64,000 bases of DNA from Myoxocephalus aenaeus. Taxonomy: Eukaryota > Chordata > Actinopteri > Perciformes > Cottidae. Both the position numbers and the translations under genes were made by a program. The stretch covers positions 124,001-188,000 of the forward strand of contig JBAMJR010000170.1 in NCBI GenBank assembly GCA_038501785.1, in the 5' to 3' direction. Positions 1 through 12,400 of the stretch are shown in pieces; the first letter of the stretch is position 1, and the number at the start of each line of letters is the position of its first letter. The notes beneath the pieces are model-generated. The model worked only from the letters and a program-made list of their open reading frames with translations. It was not told the origin of the DNA and searched no databases.

Positions 1-547
1 ACTTTCATCTCCCCTTCTGTTAAAATAAGCCCGCTTGCTGTTCCTGCAATCCCCGAGCGCAGGAACGGCTCACCTGCACAGGCGGAACGCAGGCTTTATT
101 CAGGTGATGCGTCATTCATTTGATGCTGCTGACTGAAGTGGATGCAGCTGAATCATTCGTCTCAGGTAGAAAACGGGGTTGGAGGCATACATTATCCAAA
201 GGACTCGGAGTCAATCAGCAGCTTTGTTGCCCTGGAAAGCGTTTTGCAAAGGAAACATCGTAGTAGCGCGGCTTCCTTAGCGACGCGCAACCTGCAGAGA
301 GCTAACTGCTCATGTGTCCAAATTGCCTTCGGGTGATTACGAGGCACAGCAGTGGCTTCTTTTTTGTTTTCCTTGTCCAAAAAGTATTTGCGTCCAGAAA
401 TGTTAACACAAGCTTGGCAAGTCTTTGCAGTCTTTTATCCTAGCAGGTATCATCGCACCCAGACATGCCTTGTAATTCTGTTTTTTTTATTTCATTCGTT
501 TGTTTTTAATCTGCCTTCATCTCCCTTCTGTGTTTTTGTGTGTGCAG
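1..547 (+). other. trappc9: trappc9 intron (3' part) upstream of the first visible exon
   Basis: No coding sequence that I recognise lies here. The right end is a pyrimidine-rich tract (about 485-540) followed by the acceptor AG at 546-547. Because the first exon begins inside a codon, this stretch must be the tail of an intron whose upstream exon is left of the window. Confidence 0.7.
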
Positions 548-700
548 AGAAAGTGTTCGGGGAGTTTCTGAGCTGGGAGCTGGAGGACGCTTTATCTCGC
601 CTGCCTCTAAAGTCTGGCCAGGCCGTGACACTGACTGTCAACATCAAAGTCAAGCTGGACTTCTCCGGTCAGGAGAGCCTGCTGCAGGACCTCAATGACG
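548..700 (+). CDS. trappc9: trappc9 internal exon (first in window)
   Basis: This exon encodes part of TRAPPC9 (NIBP, Trs120 homologue), a subunit of TRAPPII, which acts in Golgi and endosomal membrane traffic as part of a Rab activator. Mammalian TRAPPC9 has also been linked to NF-kappaB signalling through NIK and IKK-beta. The visible peptide includes KVFGEFLSWELEDAL and TVNIKVKLDFSGQESLLQDL, which I recognise as TRAPPC9 from the family. The acceptor is AG at 546-547 and the donor is GTGAGT at 701. The exon starts with the last two bases of a codon and ends with one base, G. That G joins AT of the next exon to give Asp, so the splice preserves frame. The frame stays open on both sides, but the residues outside these limits do not look like the family. 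Identity comes from recalled family sequence, not a database search. Confidence 0.93.
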
Positions 701-834
701 GTGAGTGGACAAAGACGGGCATCTGTAAGTCTATACCTGCCAATCAATGCGTGTTCAAAGAGTGAATTCAATTCAGAAACTGTCACTCTAAATGTGTTTT
801 CAAAAGCTCACCGTTTACTGAATGGATAACATGT

Positions 835-1205
835 TTTGAGCCACATAGATTGCCATATGTGGTCAGCGCCACAAGCAGTTTGACATTGGTGGTACAGAGT
901 GAGATGTTTTGTCAACTAGTTCATGCATTGCCTTCATGTTGGTAGAGACGGACAGACAAGTCCCCCTCAGGAGGAATTATATAACATGTTTGTCCAGATC
1001 TTCCAACTAAAAACATTCCACCCCAGTTTGACTTTGTGTTTCGTGCTAATTTGCAAATATGATCGTGCTAACATGCTAAACTCAGATGCTGAACATGGTT
1101 AACATTATACCTGTTAAACATCAGCAAGTTAGCATTGTTTTTAGCATGCTGATGTTAGCATTGTAGCTCAAAGCACTGCTGTGCAGTAGAATAGCCTCAC
1201 ATGGC
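835..1205 (-). repeat. dispersed teleost repeat, copy 1
   Basis: On the minus strand the segment starts CAGCAGTGCTTTGAGCTACA, passes through several TGCTAACATCAGCATG-like units and AACAGGTATAATGTTAACC, and continues CCTCCTGAGGGGGAC. The block GTGCTTTGAGCT followed by AATGCTAA recurs at 61794-61815, and the overall order matches a repeat common in fish genomes. It is degraded, with approximate ends and no coding capacity. Confidence 0.6.
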
Positions 1206-3739
1206 TGCAGAATAAGAGTCTTGTTAACCGATCATGTAATAATAATACGAGTTCATGTTGTTAGTCAATATTTGTGTGAAATTATTCATTCAAAAGTTTC
1301 AACTTCACCATCTAGTCACGAATGTTCAGCTGCATTACCTTGAAACTTTCTCACATTGCTTCCATCTTAAAAAAATATTCAATGATCATGAATACATCCT
1401 CATTGATGTGTTTTTATATCTGTTATTTTCTACAAATAACAAAATATTAGAGTTTACCAGCACCACAAACTTCTTCAAAGTGATCATAAAGTTGAGTCAA
1501 TACTCTAAAACACAGAGGTACCATGCCTCCATGAAGGTATGAGTTATTGCAGGGCTGTTGTAGACCGCATTGATTTGGTTCTGGTGTTTATTGAACTTTT
1601 TTTCCTTGGATTGCCTCAAAGCTGACGCTGTGCACATGTTGGCTGCAGAAATGCGTGTTAAGGCGCCGCCGCACATGGGATTTGAATCTTGTTTAAGATT
1701 CAGCCGTAATAGGTCTCGAGGTCTCCTCACCTCCATTTCTCTCCTAGCTCCTGGCTTCCTCACTTCAACTGGCCAATTTCCTCTATTCTAATTCTAATTC
1801 TAATTCCTGTTTTAAAAAGGAATATAGTCTGACCTTTTCTACCTCGAAGCCCCTTCATCGCGTTCCTTCTCCGCTCTTTCTCATCGCTCGCGCTCAGCCC
1901 CGCTTTCATTTCTGCCTCTGGAACCTCTCCACCACCGAGTCTGTGGGCTTATACATATTAATAATTATGAATACTGCTCCTGCGCCACAGAGACTTAACT
2001 TTGTGTGCGTGTGGATTCAGATGACTGAGGAAGTAAACACATACAATGCTGCGCGTTTCTCATGAGGTCATTTCTGCGATACTGTTTTAATTAGCCGAGC
2101 AATAATTGGGGCCCCTGAATTAAGGAGATAAGACGCGGTCCAAACGGCAGCTCTGAATTCAGTTGTTATTGTGACATTATGGGATGCGGTTTTCGCTGAA
2201 CACATTTGATGCTATCCACCACTCTAATGCATTAACAAAATCACATTAATAATGCTGTGTTAATGTACTTATTTGCATGAAGACAGTTTTGCTTTCTGCG
2301 CCTGGAAGATTACCAAGTTGTTCCATCGTTGCTCATCAAACGTCTTGATTAGGCTCAACTGATGCTTCCAGCACACACATAGTCGCAGATACACTTTAAT
2401 GTCGCCACATAGTACCGTTAATGAAGCGCATCGTTAGAGGCAACAACATGACATCGTTTGTTTATTTCGTACATGTCAGAAATGTAAAAACCGACTTGTA
2501 CGGTCACCGAAACCTGGAAATCGAACGGGCCGTATTTTGAATACACTCTGATGTTTTGGGTTCTTTTTTTTAAATCAGAAGAACTTTTTTCAGAATTCAT
2601 TATCACCCTGCAGCATCTTCTCCGTGTCCGGGCTGAGCACCTCTAACTACGCTCTTCACCGACAGTGCAGTAAAACAGCCAATACTTAATCAATACACCT
2701 GTTCCATGAGCATAAAAGCAGAGAAAAGCACATTTTCTCTGACTCTCTAATCCACCGGTGCAATGTTTTACACAAGCACTGTGTAGCTCGTCTAAGAGTG
2801 AACTATTACGAGACGAGCTGAAACCAAAGCTGTCTGCATAAAGTCTGTTTATCTTAGTTTTCCACATATCTTAAAACCCTGGTTAGCTTATTGTGGCTGA
2901 GACGAGCATGGCCCCCCGTCAAGGAGTATTGATCGTAGTAGTAGAATCGATAACATCCTAACAACACCCCTCCCTAACGACTGGTGGTTATTTTACGGGT
3001 TATTAAGTTCAGAAACAGGCAGCCAAGTCCAGTGAAGACTAGCTATTTTATTTATTATTTTAAACTTTTAGCAACACAACAAACAAGCATATTTTTTTCA
3101 ATTTTTCTTTAACTTTTTTACAATACAGAATTAGTTTGCAACCTAAAGCATCATAAACCATTGTGAGACCTCTACAGCCACACACAGAATGAACATTAAT
3201 GTATTGCAGGGATTCAGACGTATGCAGTAATAATGCAGGATATTTTTTCATCAGTGTAGATATGAACAAGTAATTCATTCAGAAAAGGCCATGTTGGACT
3301 GAAAATTAATTAAACCGTAACAAGATTTTTGTTTAGTCATTTAAAAATTGTTCCATTTTTTATTGGTAAATTACCACCCATTATGTCGGAGTACTGACTC
3401 CACTTCCAATGCAATGACATCAGGGGTGAGACTATTGATTGTGCCAGGTTTCTTTTTTTTTTTTAAACATTGACAATATTTTTAATAACCTTTTTAGTAG
3501 AATGATTTACCTGAAGTTATTCGCAATTAGTGCATTTAAAAAAAATACACTAATTGTCTTCATTCAAGCACTGGTCTTAAATGCACAAAAACAAATATTG
3601 AAGAATGATGCCTGTCGTTGTTGATGAGACTGAACATGGCCACACAATATGTTCGCACGGCAGTCTTCATACTTAACCATCGCCAACAAATCGGTAGTCT
3701 CAAATTGATGGATTTCGTCACAGCACCGAGGAATGGGTG

Positions 3740-3975
3740 TTAAATGGACTGCATTTATATGGTGCTTTTATTGGAATTACTTTACAATCTGTCTCTCATT
3801 CAAGCGTTCACACACACCAGACCGTGTACCGATGAGTTACGATGCAAGTCATTTGGTCTGACCATCGGGAGACTTTTTTTTTGGGTTCGATATCTTGCTC
3901 AAGAAAACTAGACACCGAGAAAGGAGATGCTGCCAAGCCTGCTATTAGTGAACCGCTCACACCACCACATGTAGA
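3740..3975 (+). repeat. dispersed teleost repeat (ATGGACTGCATTTATA type), copy 1
   Basis: AAATGGACTGCATTTATATG then GTGCTTTTATT, TCATTCAAGCGTTCACACAC, GGGTTCGATATCTTGCTCAAG and TTAGTGAACCGCTC follow the order of a very common fish repeat that starts AATGGACTG and ends in an 'aaccgc...gagccac' segment. It is old and degraded. Confidence 0.6.
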
Positions 3976-4288
3976 AGTTTATTTCTAATTAAGCATTTTG
4001 TGAAAGTACAGAATCAAGCAAACTTTATTTGAAGGTAAAAGTGGCCAGAGGATAGGGACACATGGCAACAGTTCTTTTGTAAAATATGAATTGCATAAAG
4101 TACATTTTGAGTAATTTGCTTACTTGTTTTCTAGTCGAAAGTTAGATTAGATATTTATATGCTGATTATGAAGCTAGAGCCAGCAGGGGTTTAGCTTGGT
4201 TTAGAACATAACTCGAGGGGAAACTACACATTGTAATTTTTACATTTCAGTTTGTATATGAAAAAAATCAACACTTTATCTTGTGTTA

Positions 4289-4323
4289 ATGACCTACATT
4301 GTCAGATAGTCAATGTAGGTCAT
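4289..4323. repeat. perfect hairpin, 13-bp arms
   Basis: Arms ATGACCTACATTG (4289-4301) and CAATGTAGGTCAT (4311-4323) are exact reverse complements around a nine-base loop, TCAGATAGT. Flanks are AT-rich and no coding sequence is nearby. Confidence 0.85.
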
Positions 4324-4740
4324 GTACAGGATGTGTAATTAGTTTTTAGGTTTACTTATGCAACAAAAGAACTCTGTTAGGTTTAGGAAAAGATTGTGAT
4401 CGGGGTTGCAGTGAGATCGTCTTGCATAGTAACTACGTTTGTCATGTGACCGGCGTCGGTACAATAGTCAATTTTGACTTTCTTTCATACGGGACACGAA
4501 CAGCGGTCTCCGGAGTGAAAGTCGTGTTTGTTTTGACCTCTTCACGGACTGTCCTGCTCATGCGTCATGGAATGACAACGGTTGTGCTCGTGTGGATGAA
4601 TATGAATGTGGATGCATGTGAATGACGTTTCAGGTGTAAAGATGGTACACACACTTATTATTATTTTTTCTGTCTGTTCCTCTTTCACGCCTTCTCTTTT
4701 TCCAGCTCCACAGCCTGAGGATAGATGATGGCTCACAGCT

Positions 4741-4768
4741 TGTGTGTGTGTGTGTGTGTGTGTGTGTG
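4741..4768 (+). repeat. (TG)14 microsatellite
   Basis: An uninterrupted TG tract followed by AGAGTCTCTCTCTG. Confidence 0.95.
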
Positions 4769-5929
4769 AGAGTCTCTCTCTGATGTGTTTGCTGCGGGTA
4801 CATTGTGTTACATCAGCGCCGCTCTATATTTAATATAACTGTAAGCACGGATGACTTGCAGCCGCCACATGACCACGGTTCAGATTTGACTGTTATGCTG
4901 AGAATTAGTGTTGCTTCGCGCCTGTCAGGAGGTTGAGTGACATCGCATATCAATCGTGGAATTATTCACTAATTATATGCTATGTATGGATCAATCTGTA
5001 TCTCTATGTTCACTGTAATGCTGCCTGGCAGTTCTGCACTCGATGTCCTTTGTGTTTCAGCTGAGGCAGAAGGGGCAAAGCAGACAAAAGCCACAGGAAA
5101 CGGTGCGTTCAGAGCCGGCCGAGCCTCATCGATTTAATCCCGAGAAGAGTTTGTCCCTCGCTTTGGGTCGTCGAGAGCACGACGCCGTAACTTAGGATCA
5201 GAAGGGAGAGACGTCATCGCTCGGGACTAATGGGCCTTGACTTAGCGAGCTTCATCGTATTAAATGGCGTGAGCGCCGTACCCCGTTGACGGCGCTACCG
5301 CCGACATTAATGTTGTCTTTGAAGACATGGCGTGTACTACTAGGAAATGTCTGCCTCCAAAACAAAGTGAAGAAACACATTGTGCCGTCTAACAACATGA
5401 ATTAAAGGACTCGGATGGAGAAAAAGATCCAAGCTCCTTTTTTAATTGAAGAGACAGGGAGGATTTTTTTTCTTCTAATTGTTTGTCCTCATTCAAGTGA
5501 GGTAATCCACTGCTGTGCTACTTGTGTAGTTTGTTAACGTGCAACACAAACACCACTTTTTAGCCCCGAAGAACACTTTTTAAAAGTAATGACTTGTGAT
5601 ATGTTCACGTTAGATTTCTGCTTCACGTCTATCTGTTGTCAATAATGTTATATTTCAACCTATAGCCATTTCATGAAATGTATTATATTCACTGTTCTAA
5701 AAATCTGGAGTCTGGTTGGTATTTTCTCGACAACCTTGTTGCAAATATGGCTGCTTATCGAACCCCCAGTACTTTTTTGGTACCAACCAAAATGTGTCCA
5801 TAATACTTTGTATTTAAAACTTCCAAGTGTTGAAAGCTCAAATTTGCATTTAAAAAAAACAACAACATATTTCTTGATCAGAAAAATCTCGATTTTGAAT
5901 CGAAAACTTAATTTGCATTCAGTCCCCTT

Positions 5930-6050
5930 GTTAGATAGACGGATGGATAGATTATCTTTATTGCCATTCATACTATTCACAGGGCAAGTGCACAGCAGGA
6001 TGAAATTACATCGCATCTGGCCGATGAGTGTAATACAAAAATAAAGCGCT
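5930..6050 (+). repeat. probable dispersed repeat fragment
   Basis: GATAGACGGATGGATAGATT followed by ATCTTTATTGCCATTCATAC and GGCAAGTGCACAGCAGGATG resembles fish repeats in which a GATA-rich start precedes TTTATTGTCATTC. Boundaries and class are uncertain. Confidence 0.4.
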
Positions 6051-7930
6051 AACAAGAGTACGAGTAATAAGTTAATCATGTAAACATTGTGCGTCTTTGG
6101 CTCGATAGCTATCAGATCTCCAAAGGCCTACGTTGAGTCCCAGAGGCCTTCCATACAGATAATAAACTATATTATTTGTTTTGGGCTGTTACCGAGCAGC
6201 TCCAGCTGCATTTCTCCCCAAGTGAGATGTTTGCAATAGTAATTTTGAAACATACCCTGCTTTATTTGCAAATGAAGTGGTGTTTTTCCACTTCCAGGAT
6301 TTTCAGTTAGTTGGGAATAGATGGATAGATACTGAGCCGTTAACATGAGCGGCGATAGCCACCAAAGATAAGGGTGCAACCTGCAGAAACTCAGACCTCC
6401 GTACCGGACACCCCGGTTGACGGGTGATGTCGCAACACTACGGTTACTCATCTCATCACAAGACGGCCTCTGAATAATGTGTGGAAGTTCTGAGGCCTCG
6501 ATGTTAAAAAACCTGTTAGCATATTAATAGCTTTTGTATTGTTGTCTCAAGTCAAATGTCACGTGACTCTCTGCATGCCAGACATTTGTTACTGATGAAC
6601 AAAGCAGCTGTTGATGGATGACTTTCATGGAGCTTTCAGACGTCCTCGACTAGCTTTCTGTAATGAACGGAAATCCTTCGTTCAGGTCTTTGTATATTAC
6701 CGACCCGTTCCTCCCTCTCTCTCCGTACGACAGACAGAAGCTTAATGACGCTCTCCGTCTCGGCGTTACGTGTCGGCTCGGTATATTAGTTTTGAAAGAG
6801 GCGCTGCACGTTTGCTCTGTAATGTCTCGATTTGCTGAATTGGTTGTTTAACAAATTCATTTAGAAATTAATGGTGTATTTGATGTCCGGAAATAACCCC
6901 GAAGCTGCAGTATGTGTCAAAGTGGTTTAACTCGCGTTGTAAAACAGCTCAGGGCAAGCGGGGTTTGGTATTTTATATGTATTCTTCCTTTCACAGGATA
7001 TTGAACAGGGCGTTAATGTTGACACTGTAACAAGTCATATTTTCCATATCTTCTAGATGTGTCTTCCAGGAAAAAAAGCTCGTAAACGTGACCATGACTG
7101 ACACTGCAGACATGCTCACATATGAACTACAGACCTGTGCAATCAGTGTTGGGGAGTCAATAATCACATGTAGTTAAACTAGTAGTTTTACTGCATTTCA
7201 CAGTAGCTTGCTGGTAGTTCACTTCCTATAACTGTGATTTAAGTAGTTAAATTGCTTTTTTTGCCATTTATATTTGTGTAGCGAACTACTTACACTACAA
7301 AGGATCTTGCGCCACAAAAGGAAAAGAAAGATTTGTATTTATTTGTTATTTTACAATTGCTTCTCTACTGTAATTGAACCTTTGACCAGCCTCCATTTTC
7401 TTTAAATGCACCACCCCAACCATTGACCTTTCACCTCCTGTGTACTGTGTAGTGCATGCAAAGCTACAGAGTTATCATGGATAAACTTCCCCAAATCTCA
7501 GCCGGTGAAGAATCACCATGGCCGTACCATCAGGTTCCCTCTGAGCATTAGGTTTGAATTTGTCTTTTTATTGGTTGATTGTGGGCACGGATTTGCAAAA
7601 ATGAAAAAAAAAAAATTGGTTTATTGCTACGTAAAAACAAATGAAGATAAAACAAGTGAAGCAGCGATCTGACCGCTGATGGAAACCTTGACTCCTCCCT
7701 ATTCTCCCCGAAGACGGTTGCACAGAGAACTAGACAGATACTGATTGGAAGGAGGGTATAAAGAGTGAGGGGGGGGGTGATTGTGACTTGTGAGCAATGC
7801 CATCGTTAATCACAGCTCCCATTACTCACACAGTCTCGGGACACAACAAGTCACGGGTATCTTCTGAAACCGGCTGCGCACCGTAATGAAAGACGCAGTT
7901 CATAAAGTCTGAAAGCGTTGTCTGGATTTT

Positions 7931-7948
7931 TTTTTGGGGGGGGGGGGC
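7931..7948 (+). repeat. poly-T/poly-G junction
   Basis: A T run passes directly into about 12 G residues (TTTTTTTT then GGGG...), ending before CCTCTCCC. Confidence 0.8.
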
Positions 7949-8747
7949 CTCTCCCTTTCTGCCACTCTGAGTGTCTGTCTAGATGCCTATCTAATCCGTT
8001 TAGCAGCAGGACACAGAGAATGAGGCAATAACAAGAGGAGATTGTCGTCACCGGGGCAGTGACGGCAATCGCTGTGGGTAAAGTTTAGCACAGTTTATGC
8101 GCCGTGCGTCCCGAAAGACGAAAAGCTTGACAATCGTGAGTGAAACCTGCTGAAATCGAATCAATCGCAGTGGCTGTAGATCATACCGCCAGACATGTTT
8201 ACCAAGGCGGACTGTTGTTATTTATCAAATAGAAGAAAGACGCCCGTTCGCTGTGTTCACATTTGACTTTCTGTGACCGCATTCGAAAGAAATAGCTGGG
8301 ATCTAATAAAGGAACGAGGAGAGCTTATGCGTTTCATTTTTTTATGCCTATTATTGGAAAACACGCCGCTATTTCCAATTTCCCCTCTTTTATGTTTCAT
8401 CATTTTTTACTTATAAGTCTCCCTGTTTTCTGATCTGCTCCAGTTTGCTGTATTAATTTGCCGTTACCGCCATTTGCTGTTGAGACAATCTCGACACCGC
8501 CTCCTTGTTTACCTGTCGTCAGGGTAAGCTTTTGCATAATCCACATTTTGACGGCATTACTTCCATCGGCACAGCAGCAGATTCATGCCGTGCACAGCCG
8601 TCTGTTTCTCTCCACATGCTCCTCCAGCTGGCTCTATTTTACCTCTCTGGCGTGTGGTTGTTACAGTTTGATAGACTGTGAATTTGTCTGTCTGTCTTTT
8701 TCGTGAGGCCAATCGCCTGATCTGCTGCGGCATCGGGCCGGTATTGT

Positions 8748-8761
8748 CCCCCCCCCCCCCC
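8748..8761 (+). repeat. poly-C run
   Basis: About 14 C residues between GTATTGT and TCTTGGGGG. Confidence 0.85.
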
Positions 8762-9381
8762 TCTTGGGGGAAATTGCAGGGCTTTGGATTCCACTGACGT
8801 CAGAGAGCGATATGACTCCTTTGACGTCAGAGTCTGGGCTCTGGGCGTCATTTTTTTTTTAGTATTGTCTGAGTGGGTTGAGAGCAGCAGCCCCCGTGGT
8901 TGTGCCGTATGCAGCTTCTGATAGTGCAGCTGCTCCTGTGTCCACACGGCTTCTCTCAAGGTCACAAATATAACATCGCTCAGATTTTTCTTCACATGCT
9001 TATGATGGCAGCACCGATCAACCCCATAAATCAAATGAGATTTTCTTTTGTTTTTCAAATATTAAGTCAAGTATGCTGTCAAGACAAAGTGAATACAATA
9101 CATTTAGATAATAGTACTAGTAATAATGAAAATACTTTTATAGAACACATATTTACACACACACATTCAAATACAAGTATAAACATACATACATATATGT
9201 GTGATTTATAGACAATAATTGAAGAGCACACGCAACCAAAATGAATAAAACTAAACAGAAACAGATGATATTCATAAAATGGCTAACCTATAGAAATCAG
9301 AACGCGAAACCGGAAGTTTGTCGCGCTCTTTTCCTCAACCTAGGTGGCAAATTTCCTGTGAAGGAAGTTCATGTTGAAAAG

Positions 9382-9420
9382 ATATATATATATATATATA
9401 TACATACACACACAAACAAA
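9382..9420 (+). repeat. compound AT/AC microsatellite
   Basis: An AT tract (9382-9402) is followed by ACATACACACACAAACAAAC. Confidence 0.9.
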
Positions 9421-10059
9421 CAATTATAATTTAACGAACATTAATTAACATGCCGTTCATGACTTGTCCAAAACTGCCGCTAGAGGTATATAGAGCCTCA
9501 TAGTTCGTAGCTTAGGAGCACTGACTGTTGAAAGAAACAAAAACCTCCCTAGATACAAGTATGGCTATTTCTGCCGGACCGTGGACTCTCTTTGTGTTTG
9601 TGTAGAAATCCAAAGCATGACAGGTCTGTTGACGCAAAGTTCTGATTCCTTAGCAATCATTGAACAATCACTGTTCAGGGATGTTGTCCAGAAAAGGGTC
9701 AATGAGTGTACTCTGCCTCTCATGGTCATACATTGCAATAGAGAAACATCCAATCGTATACACATTCAATGCATATAAACACTATAAGCAATCGATAATA
9801 AAATAAAACGATGAAAGTAAATGATATAGCAATAATATGCGTGCCACTTTCCCACCTCACAAAAACATGTCCCTCTATAAAAAATGTCAAGGATTGCCTG
9901 AAAGAAAGTCTAGTTGCTGTTTCGTAAGAGTTTGTTATGTATTGGTGTTTTTTTTCTTCTTGTTTTAGCCGTTTAGCTGTCCATGTTTAGTTACCATTGC
10001 TTAGGAATTGCCACAGAGGTCTAGTTCAATATCCGCAAGCCATGCTGACTGTCACGCTC

Positions 10060-10097
10060 ACACATGCGCACACGCATGCACACGCATGCACACACAG
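10060..10097 (+). repeat. ACACGCATGC tandem repeat
   Basis: CACGCATGCA units repeat in tandem, bordered by ACACATGCGC on the left and ACACACAG on the right. Confidence 0.85.
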
Positions 10098-10444
10098 ACT
10101 TGACATAATTACATTATTTTTCTTTCTCTTCTTTCTTCGTCTATCTTATGCATTTTTCAATTTATGTTTGTAATTTTGTAAAATTTTAAATATTATATAG
10201 GTGGAGGCTTCAAATAAGCCCAGTTGGCTTTTTGTCTCTTCCTGCACTGTGATATTCATTTTCTGTTTATGATTTTTTTTGTTTTTATTGTTTGAATTGT
10301 TTTTTTAAATTAAAATACCGCGCCACAACAAAATATCACCTGTTGGCGTCTCACGACGTGGGGCGGTTTCACGCTCGGCTAGCTGCTGTTCAGCGACGCC
10401 CTCTCGCCGCCGCTCTTGACTGTGATGCCTTTATGTTGTTTCAG

Positions 10445-10563
10445 ATGGGATCAGCGTGACGGGCCTGCCGATCTCCAGTCCGCTGCGACAGTTCCTCAAA
10501 CCCCGGCCGGAGAACAAGTCTCTCGGCAGCGAGTCCGGCAAGGGCGAGTACAGCCACGTCAAG
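10445..10563 (+). CDS. trappc9: trappc9 internal exon
   Basis: It starts with AT, completing GAT (Asp) with the last base of the preceding exon, and reads GISVTGLPISSPLRQFLKPR through to GEYSHVK. It ends on a complete codon (AAG, phase 0) before the donor GTGAAT. GISV followed by SSP-R, and the ending YSHVK, match TRAPPC9 as I know it from mammals. The middle, rich in Glu, Ser, Gly and Lys, is a variable linker in the family. GC content is clearly higher than in the flanking intron, as expected for a coding exon. The acceptor is a T-rich tract ending in TTTCAG. No broken codon is seen. Confidence 0.93.
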
Positions 10564-11547
10564 GTGAATGACACATGATATAACCTGTAAAGTGCATATC
10601 GCCCCATTGTGCTGCCCAGTGTTTTTTTCAAGATGCAAAGCAGTCTTTTTTTTCTGTCTTGTAGCATTGGGATAATTAATTTTCACGCTGGTGCAGTCTC
10701 GCTGCACCTATTCTGCAGATGATGAATATCTCAGTTTGTTTTTTTTAACCCTCTTTGCTGCCGCTGCTTTCCCTCTTCATGCCAAGAAACACCCTGTGCA
10801 GTGTGTGCATGTCTTTGCAAAAAGCTGAGGTAAAACTATACGGCATTGTCTCCACCAAATTGCTGCTTCTGCTATAAAAAGAACAGAGAGTTTTTTGGCT
10901 GGTGTCTCACCTTGGCTGCAGATGCACCCTGCTCTTTGAATGAGGACTCAGCGCTCCAACATAGGCGAAGAAATGAGAAGGGAAGAAAAAAAGAAAAAAC
11001 CTTTGCACTCTTTGCAGATTCACACAAAAAAAGCCTGTAAAGTTGAAAAATAGATAGTGGGACAGGGAATGGAAAAAGGGCGAGGTGAAGACGGATGCAG
11101 GAAAGATATGATCAGCAGGGAAGGAGGTTTTGTTGAGGACTTTTGGATGTCGGAGGGGTAGAAATGGGCGGACTGGTAGTCGACCTGCTGTGGGTCATCT
11201 GTAGCACAACGGTGACAAAAACAGCCAGTGAGGTGTCTCCAGCGTTGTTGCCTTTTTAAAAATAAAGAAAGAAAAAGTAACTCCTCTCTCTCCTCTGTGA
11301 ATCATCAGGAGAGAAAACACAACATTGGTGGCTAATGTTGAGGTGTGCTTCCAGACAAAGTCAACTTTTCTTTTGACTTTCTTAAGAAAAGTTTGACAGG
11401 GGGATGACTAATGGTCTATAGAGAATACGGGAGGATGTTGGCTGTTCAGTCAAAGAAGCGCAAGCATCTGTTCGGCCAATCGGATGTTGTCACCAGCCAT
11501 ATATGGTTCTGTACACACAGTGGTCAGTTGTGTGCCTCACAAGTTAT

Positions 11548-11907
11548 CCTTCCTCTTGTGTTAGCTTTCTGTTAGCGGGTCGGTTTTGACCCATGTCTTA
11601 AATCAGCTGTAAAATACACTAAAAACAATTATCTATCATCCAATTTGTTTCCCATCTCTTGTTTACCTTGTTAGGCTTCCTTATCCATGACAATATTGTT
11701 CTGTTTTAATATTTTTGGTGTGGGCCTCTGGGCCTTTTCTTTGTCAGTATAACCCTTGATTTCAATTAAAAAAATTGTAAAATGAACCTCAAGAGAATAA
11801 TATGAATAAATGAAAAGGCCTTGATGCAATAAACACATTTATGTGGTTCTTTTATGCATTTTAAAAACCTAAAACGGGTCGGTGCCGACCCTAACACAAG
11901 AGGAAGG
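11548..11907. mobile_element. TTAA-flanked MITE (piggyBac-like)
   Basis: A perfect 17-bp terminal inverted repeat, CCTTCCTCTTGTGTTAG, lies at 11548-11564 and, in reverse complement, at 11891-11907. The right flank is TTAA (11908-11911) and the left flank is TTAT (11544-11547), which fits a TTAA target duplication with one mutated base. GGGTCGG blocks lie just inside both ends. The element is 360 bp with no transposase. TTAA targeting is shared by piggyBac and Kolobok; I favour piggyBac because this terminus resembles fish piggyBac MITEs, from memory. Confidence 0.8.
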
Positions 11908-12374
11908 TTAAGTAGGCAAGGATTTGCAAACACACCGATTTTCCACTGCAAAATATCGACCATCTTTTGTAGAAATCTAGATAGCCTCATTTTAAAAGTA
12001 ACACAAATATGTTTTACCGTTAATGGTGCGAGTGGAAATGGTTTCAAACAGAGGGGAAATACAAGTAAAAACATGTGCTTGTGTGCATAATTAAAGGACG
12101 CCTAGATTAACATTACAGCTTTTGCACACTGGTTGATTTAAGTTTTCAAGTTTCAGCAATTCACTCCACAACTGCAGAGGCTCGCAATGTGCCGAGCTTT
12201 ACTTTGAGTTTCTAGGGAGAACGTTTGTGAGCCGCGCCGACAGAACGCACCTGGATTACTGTCGATGCAGAGGAAAAACTCTCCTTCGTTTCTGTATATT
12301 TCCTCAACAGATTTATGAACGTTAATCCTTGATGGATATCAGAGACTCTGACCACTGTGAAGAGCAAATCCAGC

Positions 12375-12400
12375 CGTGTGTGTGTGTGTGTGTGTTGTGT
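12375..12400 (+). repeat. (GT)n microsatellite
   Basis: A GT tract interrupted once (GTGTGTTGTGTG). Confidence 0.85.

Larger units (their letters stand above)
701..10444 (+). other. trappc9: trappc9 intron, about 9.7 kb, GT-AG
   Basis: The donor is GTGAGT at 701 and the acceptor is TTTCAG ending at 10444. I see no convincing exon or RNA gene inside. It holds dispersed-repeat fragments (about 835-1205, 3740-3975 and 5930-6050), a perfect hairpin at 4289-4323, TG and AT microsatellites and several homopolymer runs. The open reading frames inside are short and resemble no family I know. Confidence 0.85.

Noticed and set aside
352..765. Open frame extending past both ends of the first exon
   Set aside because: Only 548-700 matches TRAPPC9. 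The extra residues lie beyond good AG and GT splice sites.
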